Shown piece by piece: positions 8,449-18,123 of a stretch of 64,000 bases of DNA. Position 1 is the stretch's first letter, and every line of letters begins with the position of its first letter. A program made the translations under genes and the position numbers. A model generated the notes under the pieces. It searched no databases and had not been told where the DNA came from. It was given only the letters and a program-made list of their open reading frames with translations. The stretch spans positions 124,001-188,000 of the forward strand of contig NZ_BMLW01000008.1 of the NCBI RefSeq assembly GCF_014645515.1. Reading direction: 5' to 3'. This DNA comes from Oceanobacillus neutriphilus (lineage in GTDB: Bacteria; Bacillota; Bacilli; Bacillales; Amphibacillaceae).

Positions 8449-11046
8449 ATGGCAAAATTAACACCAATGATGCAGCAATACATAGAAATAAAATCACAAT
8501 ATAAGGATGCTTTTTTATTTTACCGGCTCGGGGATTTCTATGAGCTGTTCTATGATGATGCAACAAAGGCTGCACAGGAGCTGGAAATTACTTTAACCAA
8601 ACGGGCGGGCGGTAATGACCCGATTCCAATGTGTGGAGTGCCTTATCATTCCGCAGAAAATTATATTAAGGTATTAATCGAAAAAGGGTACAAGGTAGCT
8701 ATCTGCGAGCAGGTGGAGGATCCAAAGACAGCTAAAGGTGTTGTTAAACGGGAAGTAGTTCAAATGATTACACCGGGAACCGTTATGGAGAGTAACATGC
8801 TTGTTGAGGGAGAGAACAATTATATAGGCAGTCTGTCTCATTTTGAAGATGGCTCCTTTGTGATTGCTTATAATGATTTATCAACCGGCGAGAATCGTCT
8901 TGCCTTAATGGAGGATGGCTGGGACAGTGTGATTCATGAATTTTACCATCAGCCGGTAAAGGAAATTGTTATTTCTTCCAATCTGCCGGAAGAAATGCAG
9001 GCACAGCTCCGGGAACGGTTGCAGGTTACGCTGTCCTATCAGGATGAAGTGAATTTTAATGCCGAATTTCGTGATTTAAGTGAGAACTTAAATGATGAAC
9101 GTCTGATGAAGGCTTTCAGCAGATTATTGAATTATATCCAGGATACCCAAAAACGCTCCCTGGATCATCTGCAGCCGGCAGAAGTGATCGAATTAAAACA
9201 ATATATGAGCCTGGATATGTATTCAAAACGTAATCTAGAGCTGACAGAGTCCATTATGAAAAAATCGAAGCATGGCAGTTTATTATGGGTACTTGATAAG
9301 ACAGTAACAGCAATGGGATCCAGAATGCTGAAAAAATGGCTGGAGCGGCCGCTGTTAAATCAGGCTAAAATAAATCGCCGTCTTGAGATTGTCGGGACTT
9401 TCCTGGATGCTTTTATGGAACGGGAGAACTTAAGAGAGAGCTTAAAATCAGTATATGACTTAGAACGTTTATCTGGAAGAATTGCCTTTGGAAATGTAAA
9501 TGCAAGAGATTTAATTCAGTTAAAACAATCGCTGCAGAAAATTCCTGCGATTAAAGAGACGCTTGGACAGCTAAAGGTTCCTGAAGTAACAGACCTGGCA
9601 GATTCTTTAATTTATCCGGATTATATTGTGGACCTTCTGGAAAAAAGTTTAGTAGAAGAGCCGCCAATTTCAATTAAAGAAGGAGCTCTGATTAAGGAAG
9701 GCTACCATGAAGAATTAGATAAATATCGCGATGCTTCTAAAAACGGAAAACAATGGATTGCAGCTTTAGAGAAAAAAGAACGGGAATTAACCGGGATTAA
9801 GTCGCTTAAAATTGGTTATAACCGTGTGTTTGGCTATTACATTGAAGTGACGAGACCTAACCTGCCTTTACTAAAGGATGACCGTTATGACCGTAAACAG
9901 ACACTTACAAATGCGGAGCGATTTATCACACCGGAGTTAAAAGAGAAGGAAACACTTATTTTAGAGGCGGATGAGAAAAGTGTTGAACTCGAGTATGACT
10001 TATTTATTAAACTCAGAGAACGGATCAAACAGGATATTCCATTAATTCAACAGCTTGCACAAATCATTAGTGAAATAGATGTATTACAGGGGTTTGCAAC
10101 GATTAGCGAAGAGAATAATTATAAGCGTCCTGCCTTTCAAAAAGGTGTGTTCTCTGTAGAAGGCGGCCGCCATCCAGTTGTCGAGCAGGTGATGAAGAGC
10201 GGAACCTATGTGCCGAATGATGTACAGTTAGATGATGATGATCAGATGCTGCTGATTACTGGTCCAAATATGTCCGGTAAGAGTACTTATATGAGGCAGG
10301 TAGCTCTGATTGCAATTATGGGACAGACAGGCTGCTTTATCCCGGCAGAATCAGGGATATTACCTATATTTGATCAAATTTTTACAAGAATCGGTGCAGC
10401 GGATGACCTGGTTTCTGGACAGAGTACCTTTATGGTTGAGATGCTTGAGGCGAGACACGCTATTCAAAATGCTACCTCCAACAGTCTGATTTTGCTAGAT
10501 GAAATTGGACGGGGGACAAGCACGTATGACGGAATGGCCTTGGCTCAGGCAATTGTGGAGTATATTCATAACCATATTCATGCTAAAACACTGTTTTCAA
10601 CCCACTATCATGAGCTGACTGCATTAGAAACTTCGTTAGAGCACTTAAAAAACATCCATGTCCGTGCAGAAGAGCATGAAGGCAATGTTGTATTCCTTCA
10701 TCAAATTAAAGAAGGAGCAGCGGATCAGAGCTACGGGATTCATGTAGCTAAATTAGCTGATTTACCTGACGAATTAATCAGCCGGGCATCTGTTATTCTG
10801 GAAGGCCTTGAAACCAACGGTACAAAAGAAGAACTGAAAGAGTCAGCAGCATCGCTTGAACCGGAAGAAGCCCAATCAGATCAATTATCCTTCTTTGTGG
10901 AGGAGAACAGGAAAGAAAATAAGTCAGCGAAATTAAGTAATAAAGAAAATACAGCTTTGGAAGAGCTTAAAAGCTTAAATATATTGGAAATGAACCCGTT
11001 AGAGGCTATGAATGAGTTGTATCGCCTGCAGAAAAAGATAAAGTAA
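8449..11046 (+). CDS. mutS: DNA mismatch repair protein MutS
   Basis: MutS recognises mismatches and small loops and recruits MutL. The 865-residue protein has the N-terminal mismatch-binding motif FYRLGDFYELFYDDA with the intercalating Phe, a clamp region, Walker A GPNMSGKST, LLDEIGRGTSTYDG, and the STHYHEL helix-turn segment. The C-terminal tail contains QLSFF, matching the beta-clamp-binding motif (QLxLFF type). GGTGGAGG precedes the ATG. MutL follows after 270 bp, but that gap holds a repeat element instead of the usual short spacer. Confidence 0.98.
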   Translation: MAKLTPMMQQYIEIKSQYKDAFLFYRLGDFYELFYDDATKAAQELEITLTKRAGGNDPIPMCGVPYHSAENYIKVLIEKGYKVAICEQVEDPKTAKGVVKREVVQMITPGTVMESNMLVEGENNYIGSLSHFEDGSFVIAYNDLSTGENRLALMEDGWDSVIHEFYHQPVKEIVISSNLPEEMQAQLRERLQVTLSYQDEVNFNAEFRDLSENLNDERLMKAFSRLLNYIQDTQKRSLDHLQPAEVIELKQYMSLDMYSKRNLELTESIMKKSKHGSLLWVLDKTVTAMGSRMLKKWLERPLLNQAKINRRLEIVGTFLDAFMERENLRESLKSVYDLERLSGRIAFGNVNARDLIQLKQSLQKIPAIKETLGQLKVPEVTDLADSLIYPDYIVDLLEKSLVEEPPISIKEGALIKEGYHEELDKYRDASKNGKQWIAALEKKERELTGIKSLKIGYNRVFGYYIEVTRPNLPLLKDDRYDRKQTLTNAERFITPELKEKETLILEADEKSVELEYDLFIKLRERIKQDIPLIQQLAQIISEIDVLQGFATISEENNYKRPAFQKGVFSVEGGRHPVVEQVMKSGTYVPNDVQLDDDDQMLLITGPNMSGKSTYMRQVALIAIMGQTGCFIPAESGILPIFDQIFTRIGAADDLVSGQSTFMVEMLEARHAIQNATSNSLILLDEIGRGTSTYDGMALAQAIVEYIHNHIHAKTLFSTHYHELTALETSLEHLKNIHVRAEEHEGNVVFLHQIKEGAADQSYGIHVAKLADLPDELISRASVILEGLETNGTKEELKESAASLEPEEAQSDQLSFFVEENRKENKSAKLSNKENTALEELKSLNILEMNPLEAMNELYRLQKKIK

Positions 11047-11052
11047 CAGGAA

Positions 11053-11292
11053 GTTCAAAAAATCACCTAATGATAAGCGGCGAATCTCATCGTTGAAGTG
11101 TTTTTTACGATGGGGCTGCGATTACTCGCCCCACCAAGAGCGTTACTCACGTATTTGAAAGCATAGAGGAACTTCTGTTAAGAGCGTCCACGTCCTGTGG
11201 ACAACACAGAAGTCATCACATCCTGTGAAAGTCGGTTCGTAAAAAACACTTTGCCTCGACCTTCTTGCTTCTAATTAGGCAACTTTTTGAAC
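11053..11292. repeat. Palindromic intergenic repeat between mutS and mutL (copy R3)
   Basis: Outer ends GTTCAAAAA (11053) and TTTTTGAAC (ending 11292) are inverted. Inside is a perfect 15-bp inverted pair, AAGTGTTTTTTACGA (11096-11110) and TCGTAAAAAACACTT (11237-11251). The enclosed segment includes GCGATTACTCGCCCCA, also present in the 40.9-kb element as GCGATTACTCACCCCA, so both derive from one repeat family. There is no coding capacity. It may act as a hairpin or terminator inside the mutSL operon. Confidence 0.7.
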
Positions 11293-11316
11293 ATACATTT
11301 ATAGGAAGGTGGTAAC

Positions 11317-13200
11317 ATGCCAATTTTGCAAATGCCGGACAGCTTAGCAAATAAAATTGCGGCAGGGGAAGTGGTAGAACGCCCCGCTTCGGTTGTGAAA
11401 GAAATCATGGAAAACAGCATTGATGCGGGAGCGACCTGGATCCGGATCGATGTACATGAAGCAGGATTATCAGAAATACGAATTGTTGATAATGGTTCTG
11501 GAATTGCTGCTGAAGATGTGGAGAAGGCTTTTTTACCACATGCTACAAGTAAAATAAGTACAGAAACGGACTTATTCCATGTGAAAACACTGGGATTCCG
11601 CGGAGAGGCACTGGCGAGTATTGCTTCTGTAAGCAGACTCTCTATTCAAACCTCTGAAGGAAGCTCTGCAGGAGTGTCATTGGAACTGGAAGGCGGAGAA
11701 GTGGTCAAAAGAGGTAAGAGTGATGCCCGTCAAGGAACAGAAATTGTTGTCAGAGATTTATTTTATAATACACCGGCGCGTTTGAAGTATATGAAGAGTC
11801 TGCATACAGAGCTTGGGCATATCTCAGATGTTTTGAACCGGATGGGACTGGCTCACCCCGAAATCCGGATTGAAGCGACTCATAATGGCAAGGGGCTTTT
11901 AAAAACATCAGGAAATAATGATATGCTGCAGGTGATTTCACAGGTGTATGGAATGAGTGTAGCCAAGCAAATGTCACCGGTTGAATACCGCACGTTGGAT
12001 TTTACGATTACTGGATATATAGCGAAGCCGGAAGTGACAAGGGCATCCAGAAACTATATGTCCACCATTATTAATGGCAGATTTGTCCGAAACGTTGCTA
12101 TAAATAAAGCAATTATCGAAGGATATCATACATTGCTGCCAATCGGCCGTTCGCCGATTGTTGTCCTTTCCATTGAAATGGATTCTATATTGGTTGATGT
12201 AAATGTACATCCAGCAAAGCTTGAGGTCCGTTTCAGTAAAGAAAAAGAGCTTTATGCAGCTGTCAGAGATATGATACAGTCTCATTTCAGAAAAATGATA
12301 CTTATTCCTGAAGTAACAAAAAAACCGGAACCAAAAGAAAAATCAGAACAGCATAGTTTTCAATTCGAAACAGAGCCTGTAAATCCGTTTCAGGAAAACA
12401 GGAAAAATATTGATTTTGAAAAATCAGATCCAGTTATCAAGGAAGAAAATCCATTTCAAAAGGAAGAATCCGCCTATCTTCGTGACGAAAATAAGGACAT
12501 AGAGATGAGTTTGGAAGAACATGAACCAACTATCAATCAAGAAGCCGGAGCTTCTGAGAAGCCTTTAAAAGACATCTCAGACCCTATTGAAACAGGAGAG
12601 AGGCCAGTACAGCATCCGCGGGTACCAATGATGTATCCAATCGGCCAGCTGCAGGGAACCTATATTATGGCACAAAATGAAAATGGCTTATATATGGTGG
12701 ATCAGCATGCCGCGCAGGAGCGGGTCAAATATGAATTTTTTAAAAACAAGCTGGGCCAGCCCATTAATGAATCACAGGAGCTTTTAATACCGATGACCTT
12801 CGATTTTTCTAGAAAAGAAGCCATTTTTATCGAAGAAGCAAAGGATACACTAGAAAAAGCAGGCTTATTTTTTGAACCGTTTGGCAGTCAAACTTATGTC
12901 ATACGTTCTCATCCTACCTGGTTCCCGACAGGTTTTGAAGAGGAAATTATACGTGAAATGGTAGATCAGTTTATTCAGGAATCAACAGTTAATGTAGAGA
13001 AGATACGTGAAGATGCAGCGATATTAATGTCCTGTAAACGTTCGATAAAGGCAAATCATTATTTAACAAATGAAGAAATGTTCCAATTGCTTGAGGATTT
13101 GCGCAGTACAACGGACCCTTTTACATGTCCGCATGGAAGACCGATTATTGTTCATTTCTCTACTTATGAATTAGAAAAGATGTTTAAGCGTATTATGTAG
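11317..13200 (+). CDS. mutL: DNA mismatch repair protein MutL
   Basis: MutL couples MutS recognition to strand removal. The 627-residue protein has the GHKL ATPase motifs ([26 protein letters not shown]) at the N-terminus, a variable linker about 330-430, and a C-terminal endonuclease domain with [24 protein letters not shown] and CPHGRPI. These identify the nicking form found in bacteria lacking MutH. GGAAGGTGG precedes the ATG. MiaA follows 37 bp later without a terminator. Confidence 0.98.
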   Translation: MPILQMPDSLANKIAAGEVVERPASVVKEIMENSIDAGATWIRIDVHEAGLSEIRIVDNGSGIAAEDVEKAFLPHATSKISTETDLFHVKTLGFRGEALASIASVSRLSIQTSEGSSAGVSLELEGGEVVKRGKSDARQGTEIVVRDLFYNTPARLKYMKSLHTELGHISDVLNRMGLAHPEIRIEATHNGKGLLKTSGNNDMLQVISQVYGMSVAKQMSPVEYRTLDFTITGYIAKPEVTRASRNYMSTIINGRFVRNVAINKAIIEGYHTLLPIGRSPIVVLSIEMDSILVDVNVHPAKLEVRFSKEKELYAAVRDMIQSHFRKMILIPEVTKKPEPKEKSEQHSFQFETEPVNPFQENRKNIDFEKSDPVIKEENPFQKEESAYLRDENKDIEMSLEEHEPTINQEAGASEKPLKDISDPIETGERPVQHPRVPMMYPIGQLQGTYIMAQNENGLYMVDQHAAQERVKYEFFKNKLGQPINESQELLIPMTFDFSRKEAIFIEEAKDTLEKAGLFFEPFGSQTYVIRSHPTWFPTGFEEEIIREMVDQFIQESTVNVEKIREDAAILMSCKRSIKANHYLTNEEMFQLLEDLRSTTDPFTCPHGRPIIVHFSTYELEKMFKRIM

Positions 13201-13237
13201 AATGGAAACAAAAATATTGAAGTTGAGGAACAGGTAA

Positions 13238-14167
13238 ATGAAGAAAAAAGTAGTTTCTATCGTAGGACCAACAGCAGTTGGAAAGACAGCATTAGGGATT
13301 GCTGCTGCAAAAAAGTTCCAGGGAGAAATTATCAGTGGTGATTCGACACAAGTATATATTGGTATGGATATTGGGACGGCAAAGGTGACTCAGGAAGAAA
13401 CAGAAGGCATCCCTCACCATATGATTGATATCATCCGTCCAGATCAGCCATTCTCTGTAGCGGATTTCCAAGAGCATGTGAAATATCATATTGAAGCTGT
13501 TCATAAACGGGGGAATCTTCCTATTATCGTTGGAGGAAGCGGATTGTATATTCAATCTGTCCTGTTTGATTATCATTTTTCTGATCAGCGCCGTGATGAG
13601 GAGTTAACAAATAAACTGTTCCAGCAGATTGATGCAGAAGGTCCAGAAAAGCTTTATGGGCGCTTGAAGCAGATTGACCCGGAACAAGCCAAAAAAGTTC
13701 ATCCAAATAATCACCGGCGTCTTGTGCGTGCATTAGAGGTCTATGAACTGACTGGACTGACAATGTCAGAGTACCAAAAAGAGCAGCAGGCAGAGTCTCC
13801 GTATGATCCATTCATTATCGGATTAGATATGGAGCGGACAGTATTATATGACAGGATTAACCGGCGGGTGGATCAAATGATAGAGGCAGGCTTAATCGAT
13901 GAAGTCCAATCGCTTATTGAAAAAGGTTATAAGGACTGTCAATCGATGCACGCGATTGGATATAAGGAAATTGTTTCCTATTTGGAAAATTGTTTATCAC
14001 AAACAGATGCGATTGCTGCGGTAAAACAAAACTCACGCAAATATGCGAAAAGGCAGCTTACATGGTTTCGGAATAAGCTGGACGTGAACTGGTATCAGCT
14101 CACTGAAAAAGAAGCATCTCAACAAATGAAATTAATTTTAAGTGATTTAGCAGGATTTTTAGAATAA
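13238..14167 (+). CDS. miaA: tRNA dimethylallyltransferase MiaA
   Basis: MiaA transfers a dimethylallyl group from DMAPP to A37 of tRNAs reading UNN codons, giving the i6A substrate of MiaB (5.4 kb). The 309-residue protein has the P-loop GPTAVGKTALG near the N-terminus, SGDSTQVYIGMDIGTAK, the IPHHMID segment, IVGGSGLYIQ and C-terminal QNSRKYAKRQLTWFRN. It lies directly between mutL and hfq, the conserved order. The ribosome site is weak (GAGGAACAG). Confidence 0.97.
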   Translation: MKKKVVSIVGPTAVGKTALGIAAAKKFQGEIISGDSTQVYIGMDIGTAKVTQEETEGIPHHMIDIIRPDQPFSVADFQEHVKYHIEAVHKRGNLPIIVGGSGLYIQSVLFDYHFSDQRRDEELTNKLFQQIDAEGPEKLYGRLKQIDPEQAKKVHPNNHRRLVRALEVYELTGLTMSEYQKEQQAESPYDPFIIGLDMERTVLYDRINRRVDQMIEAGLIDEVQSLIEKGYKDCQSMHAIGYKEIVSYLENCLSQTDAIAAVKQNSRKYAKRQLTWFRNKLDVNWYQLTEKEASQQMKLILSDLAGFLE

Positions 14168-14213
14168 TAAATCGAATAAAGAAGTATAGATAGAAAAGAG
14201 GAGGAACTCATTT

Positions 14214-14438
14214 ATGGCTCAATCCGTGAACATTCAAGATCAATATTTGAATCAGCTGCGAAAAAATCATATCTTTGTAACAGTTTTTTTAACAAACGGT
14301 TTTCAATTAAGAGGAACGGTAAAAGCGTTTGATAACTTTACGGTACTGTTAGAAACAGATGGCAAACAGCAGCTTATTTTTAAACATGCTATTTCTACAT
14401 TCTCACCATCGAAGAATGTGGAGATTGAAAAAGAATAG
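14214..14438 (+). CDS. hfq: RNA chaperone Hfq
   Basis: The 74-residue Sm-like protein contains [36 protein letters not shown] and the Sm2 motif KHAISTFSP. It forms hexameric rings binding small RNAs and U-rich or A-rich RNA; in Bacillus its regulatory role is modest. GAGGAGG precedes the ATG. It closes the mutSL-miaA-hfq block and a strong terminator follows. Beyond it synteny with B. subtilis breaks. Confidence 0.97.
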   Translation: MAQSVNIQDQYLNQLRKNHIFVTVFLTNGFQLRGTVKAFDNFTVLLETDGKQQLIFKHAISTFSPSKNVEIEKE

Positions 14439-14447
14439 AAGGTATGG

Positions 14448-14479
14448 AAGAGAGAAGCTTAGTGAGCTTCTCTCTTTTT
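14448..14479 (+). terminator. Terminator after hfq
   Basis: AGAGAGAAGCT / AGCTTCTCTCT, 11 bp perfect, with a T tract. Confidence 0.9.
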
Positions 14480-14492
14480 AATCAAATGACTT

Positions 14493-15566
14493 TTAATTAA
14501 TGAATGAAGCAGTAATTTCTTTAAGTTTTTCCTTATGTTTCATCAAATCAGAAATTCTCTCTATATTCACGGTAGTTTTATCAGTATCATTGAATTGAAT
14601 ATACTTTTTATTGTAATCCAGTCCTAAACGGCAAATCCATTTTCTAATATTGTCATCCAACAGAATATTAAAATAACTTTTATTATCCCGATAATAAATT
14701 CTGTCTTCTTCTACGATTTCAGATAAGATAATTTTAGCGACAGCATAACCCTGAATTTCTTCCTCGGTGGTGATAATCCCCATATCAATAGTAGTTTCAT
14801 CTGGCTCGTTTTCAGCTTGCTTGTTTTCATCCGCTTTATTATTTTCATTATTAGTAGAGTTTAATGCTGCACTTAATTTTTTATTCACTAATTCATTAAT
14901 GAACTGTTTTAATGATTGTTTAACTATCGGAGAGAACTGATTAATAATATTTTTTGTTTTACGTCCTTCATAAACATGAGCTAAAATGAATGAAATAAAT
15001 TCTTCATTAGGTTCATCCCAAATTTCCGTCAGCAGAGATTTAATTTTACTAGTATATTTTAACTCAGAAGCAGTGCTAAAAATATTTTCTAAATCAAATT
15101 CATCTTTTTTGAACTTTTCTAATTCTATAATTTCACTATCTTTTAAATCAAGCAGATTGAAGTCAAAAAAAGGAGAGGAATCCATTTTGTTTTGTTCATC
15201 CAGATCAGTGAAGAATTTATATTCAATTCCATTTGTTAGAATGGCAAATTTGGCTGTCGTAGTGCCAAAATAACGAAATAATTGAGAATCATGCTTGTTT
15301 AATTGTTCTGCAATAGATTTAGCTTCAATTAAAATGACAGGTAAATCATTCTCCATTATGGCATAGTCAACTTTTTCTCCTTTTTTTATTCCAACATCAG
15401 CTGTGTATTCCGGAGTAAATTCACTTGGATCAAATACATCATACCCTAGGATTTGAAAAAAAGGCATAATAATACTTGTTTTAGTAGCTTCTTCAGTAGC
15501 AATTTTCCCCTCTAACGATTCTATTCTTTTAGCAAGTCCTTTCAACTTATCTTTTAATTCGGACAT
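14493..15566 (-). CDS. Solitary HsdR-N-type PD-(D/E)XK nuclease-domain protein
   Basis: This 357-residue protein has an N-terminal coiled coil (about 1-25) and a domain like the N-terminal nuclease of type I restriction R subunits: D57 in EYTADVG, D67 in EKVDYAI, and E81-x-K83 in VILIEAKS, followed by H-x-x-Q-L-F-R-Y-F (92-100). That is the PD-(D/E)XK pattern plus the extra Gln motif. No helicase motor or hsdM/hsdS lies nearby, and the protein is about a third of HsdR length. After residue 200 comes an Asn/Glu/Lys-rich linker (about 240-265) and a C-terminal domain I do not recognise. GAGGGGAG precedes the ATG. The gene and its 5' flank are AT-rich relative to neighbours, suggesting acquisition. 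DNA cleavage activity and a defence role are inferred. Confidence 0.75.
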   Translation of the reverse strand: MSELKDKLKGLAKRIESLEGKIATEEATKTSIIMPFFQILGYDVFDPSEFTPEYTADVGIKKGEKVDYAIMENDLPVILIEAKSIAEQLNKHDSQLFRYFGTTTAKFAILTNGIEYKFFTDLDEQNKMDSSPFFDFNLLDLKDSEIIELEKFKKDEFDLENIFSTASELKYTSKIKSLLTEIWDEPNEEFISFILAHVYEGRKTKNIINQFSPIVKQSLKQFINELVNKKLSAALNSTNNENNKADENKQAENEPDETTIDMGIITTEEEIQGYAVAKIILSEIVEEDRIYYRDNKSYFNILLDDNIRKWICRLGLDYNKKYIQFNDTDKTTVNIERISDLMKHKEKLKEITASFIN

Positions 15567-16037
15567 TTATGTATCTCCCCTCATAATAATTTTTTATCTG
15601 GATAAAAAAAATCAGTGATTTGAAGCGCTATAATAGTCCTGTACAATATAAAAATTTTTAAGGAAAATCACCTCCAAAAATGTAGTAAACATTGAATTCA
15701 GTAAGCAGATTCTCTTAATGTAAGTAATAAATATAATTTATCAGCCTAAAATGCACTAGTAAAATTACTCTATTTAGTTCTATTTTACACTATTTGTTTA
15801 ATTAATAAATACTATTAATTGAATTGCTTAATATTTTTGTTTTTTTAAATAAATCATATTTGGAAAATTATTAAATTGATATGAGAAATTAAATTTAAAT
15901 GCAATAAATAACTCTAAGCATGAAACAGTGACTATAATTATTCATTTGAGAATGGACTCTAACAACAATTATTAAAGATAAAATAAAAAAACATGGCATA
16001 AACCATGTTTCTGATATAACCTCTTCACTAACCCGTT
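15567..16037. other. AT-rich intergenic stretch, no gene seen
   Basis: No open frame with a ribosome site is visible on either strand. The composition is markedly A/T-rich. A GGAGGTGA on the minus strand near 15670 has no start codon at proper distance and may be a relic. The only clear signal is the cupin-gene terminator at 15981-16010. Confidence 0.5.
15981..16010 (-). terminator. Terminator of the cupin gene
   Basis: AAACATGG / CCATGTTT with a 6-nt loop; in the minus direction it runs into a T-rich tract. Confidence 0.8.
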
Positions 16038-16679
16038 TCAATAATACGGGTATCTTGGCAGATAAGGATTTTGCTGATACTGCCGGATATACTCTTGTTG
16101 TTGATATGGCCTGTTACTATATTGCTCATCCATCCTATTATTTTCTCTTTTACAATCTTTATAAGGACCGATATACGTTGATGGTTTTACAGGTTCTATC
16201 GCTTTTTTCCATTGGTTTTCATCCAGACAATAAGTATGGGCCATAATATTCGAGGGAGTAAATTTTAAAATATCAGAGCCTAAAACCACCTCAGGCGTCG
16301 GAGCATCAAAGATTGCTAGTATATGCGTGTTATCTGCAGTAGCTACCTCGTAATGCCACCACCCTTGTGGAATGTTTGCAACTTGCCCGGGTGTAATAGG
16401 ATAGCTTTGTATTTCTTTTGTAAATGGGTTTAACATGGAAATTGTAGCAGCACCGGAAATGCAGTAAACGAGTTCAGCTGCATTTTGATGGTAGTGCGGC
16501 TCAACAACATTACTATCGCTTAGAAAAATATCCAGCAGAGATACATTTTCTAATGTATTTAACTGTTGAACCCCTACAACATTGATTAAGTTTCTGTTAT
16601 CTTTTTTGAACAGGGGACTTTTATTTACATCAAAAAAGAATTGGGCTGATGGGGAAGTGTAATCCATATATGACACCAT
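16038..16679 (-). CDS. Cupin-domain protein with Tyr/Gln-rich tail
   Basis: The 213-residue protein has a complete cupin motif 1, PHYHQNAAELVYCISG (H-x-H-x4-E-x6-G), and motif 2, PGQVANIPQGWWHYE, giving a three-His/Glu metal site. The last 35 residues are rich in Tyr, Gln, Asn and Pro (QQEYIRQYQQNPYLPRYPYY), a composition common in spore coat and surface proteins. The family includes the coat-associated oxalate decarboxylase OxdD, but this is a single-domain form and the substrate is unknown. AAGGAGTG precedes the ATG. It is convergent with nothing and directly follows sigK on the same strand, separated by the sigK terminator. A spore-coat role under sigma-K is inference. Confidence 0.7.
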   Translation of the reverse strand: MVSYMDYTSPSAQFFFDVNKSPLFKKDNRNLINVVGVQQLNTLENVSLLDIFLSDSNVVEPHYHQNAAELVYCISGAATISMLNPFTKEIQSYPITPGQVANIPQGWWHYEVATADNTHILAIFDAPTPEVVLGSDILKFTPSNIMAHTYCLDENQWKKAIEPVKPSTYIGPYKDCKRENNRMDEQYSNRPYQQQEYIRQYQQNPYLPRYPYY

Positions 16680-16756
16680 AATTTCGTCACTCCTTAATAA
16701 ATTATGTAGTCATTTTATTCATATAAAAAGAATCGGTGTATGTGAAAAAATGATAC

Positions 16757-16796
16757 AAAAAAATGCTTCAAGTGATAAATCTTCACTTGAAGCATT
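16757..16796 (-). terminator. Terminator of sigK
   Basis: A 14-bp perfect stem (AATGCTTCAAGTGA / TCACTTGAAGCATT) is followed in the minus direction by TTTTTTT. Confidence 0.9.
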
Positions 16797-16835
16797 CTAA
16801 GTTGCACTGCTGTTTTTAATAATCAATTTCAATAT

Positions 16836-17543
16836 TTAAAATGATGGATGCTCATTCCGGTAATACTCATGAAAAATCTTCATCAATGCCCGTTTTTCAA
16901 TACGGGATACATAGCTTCTGGAGATATTCAGTTTCTTCGCAATTTCCCGCTGTGTCATTTCGTCCTGGTCATTTAAACCATAACGGTACACAATTACCTC
17001 ACGTTCCCGGCTGTCCAGGATAGAGAAATATTGTTCAATTTTAGAAATCTCCATGTTTAATTGGATATATTCAATAACATTTTCATTTTCGGCTTCTAAT
17101 ATATCAATCAGGCTGATTTCATTCCCTTCCTTATCCTGCCCAATCGGATCATGCAGAGAGACATCCTTTTTTACTTTTTTAAGGGCTCTTAAATGCATGA
17201 GTATTTCATTCTCGACACAACGGGCAGCATACGTAGCAAGCTTTGTTCCTTTTCCCGTGGAAAAGCTTTCGACACCTTTAATTAAACCGATCGTTCCGAT
17301 AGAGATCAAGTCTTCCATATCTTCCCCAGTGTTTTCAAATTTTTTGACCAGATGAGCTACGAGCCGGAGATTATGCTCAATCAGTTTGTTTCTGGCTTCT
17401 TCATCTCCTTCCTGCATCAATTGGATGTATTTTGCTTCTTCCTTTGGGGATAGTGGCTGGGGGAAAGATTGGTTCTTTACGTAAGAGACAAAAAATAATG
17501 CTTCTTTAATAAATAATCCAAGTGCAGATAATACAATGGACAA
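16836..17543 (-). CDS. sigK: Pro-sigma-K, uninterrupted
   Basis: Sigma-K directs late mother-cell transcription (coat genes, cell lysis). The 235-residue protein starts with the hydrophobic pro-sequence region [23 protein letters not shown], removed by SpoIVFB in B. subtilis. It continues with region 2 ([33 protein letters not shown]) and region 4 ([24 protein letters not shown]). In B. subtilis 168 the gene is split by the skin element; here it is contiguous. The start is TTG at 17543 after GGAGGTGACGGGA. The C-terminus is shorter and less basic than in B. subtilis. Confidence 0.97.
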   Translation of the reverse strand: MSIVLSALGLFIKEALFFVSYVKNQSFPQPLSPKEEAKYIQLMQEGDEEARNKLIEHNLRLVAHLVKKFENTGEDMEDLISIGTIGLIKGVESFSTGKGTKLATYAARCVENEILMHLRALKKVKKDVSLHDPIGQDKEGNEISLIDILEAENENVIEYIQLNMEISKIEQYFSILDSREREVIVYRYGLNDQDEMTQREIAKKLNISRSYVSRIEKRALMKIFHEYYRNEHPSF

Positions 17544-17715
17544 ATCCCGTCACCTCCAAGAGTCAGCACCTCAAAATCTTCTAGGTAATTGCCTATAGCC
17601 TATTCTTATGTGCAAAAGAGGGAAAACGTGTCTGTCCATGATGAATACAAAGGCTGAAATGAAGAAATATATTTATGTTGAAAGACGATTCGCAGGTTAG
17701 ATTTATATCAGACTA

Positions 17716-17758
17716 TAAAAAAAGCTCAGATTTCCTTTATCAGGAAAAATCTGAGCTT
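17716..17758 (-). terminator. Terminator of the mrp operon
   Basis: AAGCTCAGATTT...CCT pairs with AGG...AAATCTGAGCTT; in the minus direction it ends in TTTTTTT. Confidence 0.9.
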
Positions 17759-17772
17759 ATATTTTAAATTAA

Positions 17773-18123
17773 TTATTTGGATTGGTTCTGATCGATTTCA
17801 TACATTTCCTTTAAGTCATCGATGACAGTATTCTTTTCGAGCTTGACACCATTACGGTAGGCAGATCTCGTAATCATTAAGCTGGCTACTGGAGCTGTCA
17901 GAAATAAGAATAAAATAGCCAATAAAATTTTGGCATTCATGACACCCTGAGATAAAAAGTGAATAAACACTGCCAGCATAATAAAAATAACACCTAATGT
18001 TGCACTTTTACCGGAAGCATGCGCGCGGCTGTAGACATCCTTTAATCTTACAATACCAATGGCACTTACTACAGCAAAGAACACACCAATGACAACAAAA
18101 ATTGCTACAAGTACATCAATCAT
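17773..18123 (-). CDS. mrpG: Mrp Na+/H+ antiporter subunit G
   Basis: This is the last gene of the seven-gene Mrp operon. The product has three predicted membrane helices and the subunit G signature IGIVRLKDVYSRAHASGKSATLG. The ATG at 18123 gives 116 residues and the family-like beginning MIDVLVAIFVVIG. A TTG at 18132 has better spacing to AAAGAGGTG, so a three-residue longer form is possible. It overlaps mrpF by 8 bp. MrpG is required for assembly of the Mrp complex in Bacillus. Confidence 0.93.
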   Translation of the reverse strand: MIDVLVAIFVVIGVFFAVVSAIGIVRLKDVYSRAHASGKSATLGVIFIMLAVFIHFLSQGVMNAKILLAILFLFLTAPVASLMITRSAYRNGVKLEKNTVIDDLKEMYEIDQNQSK

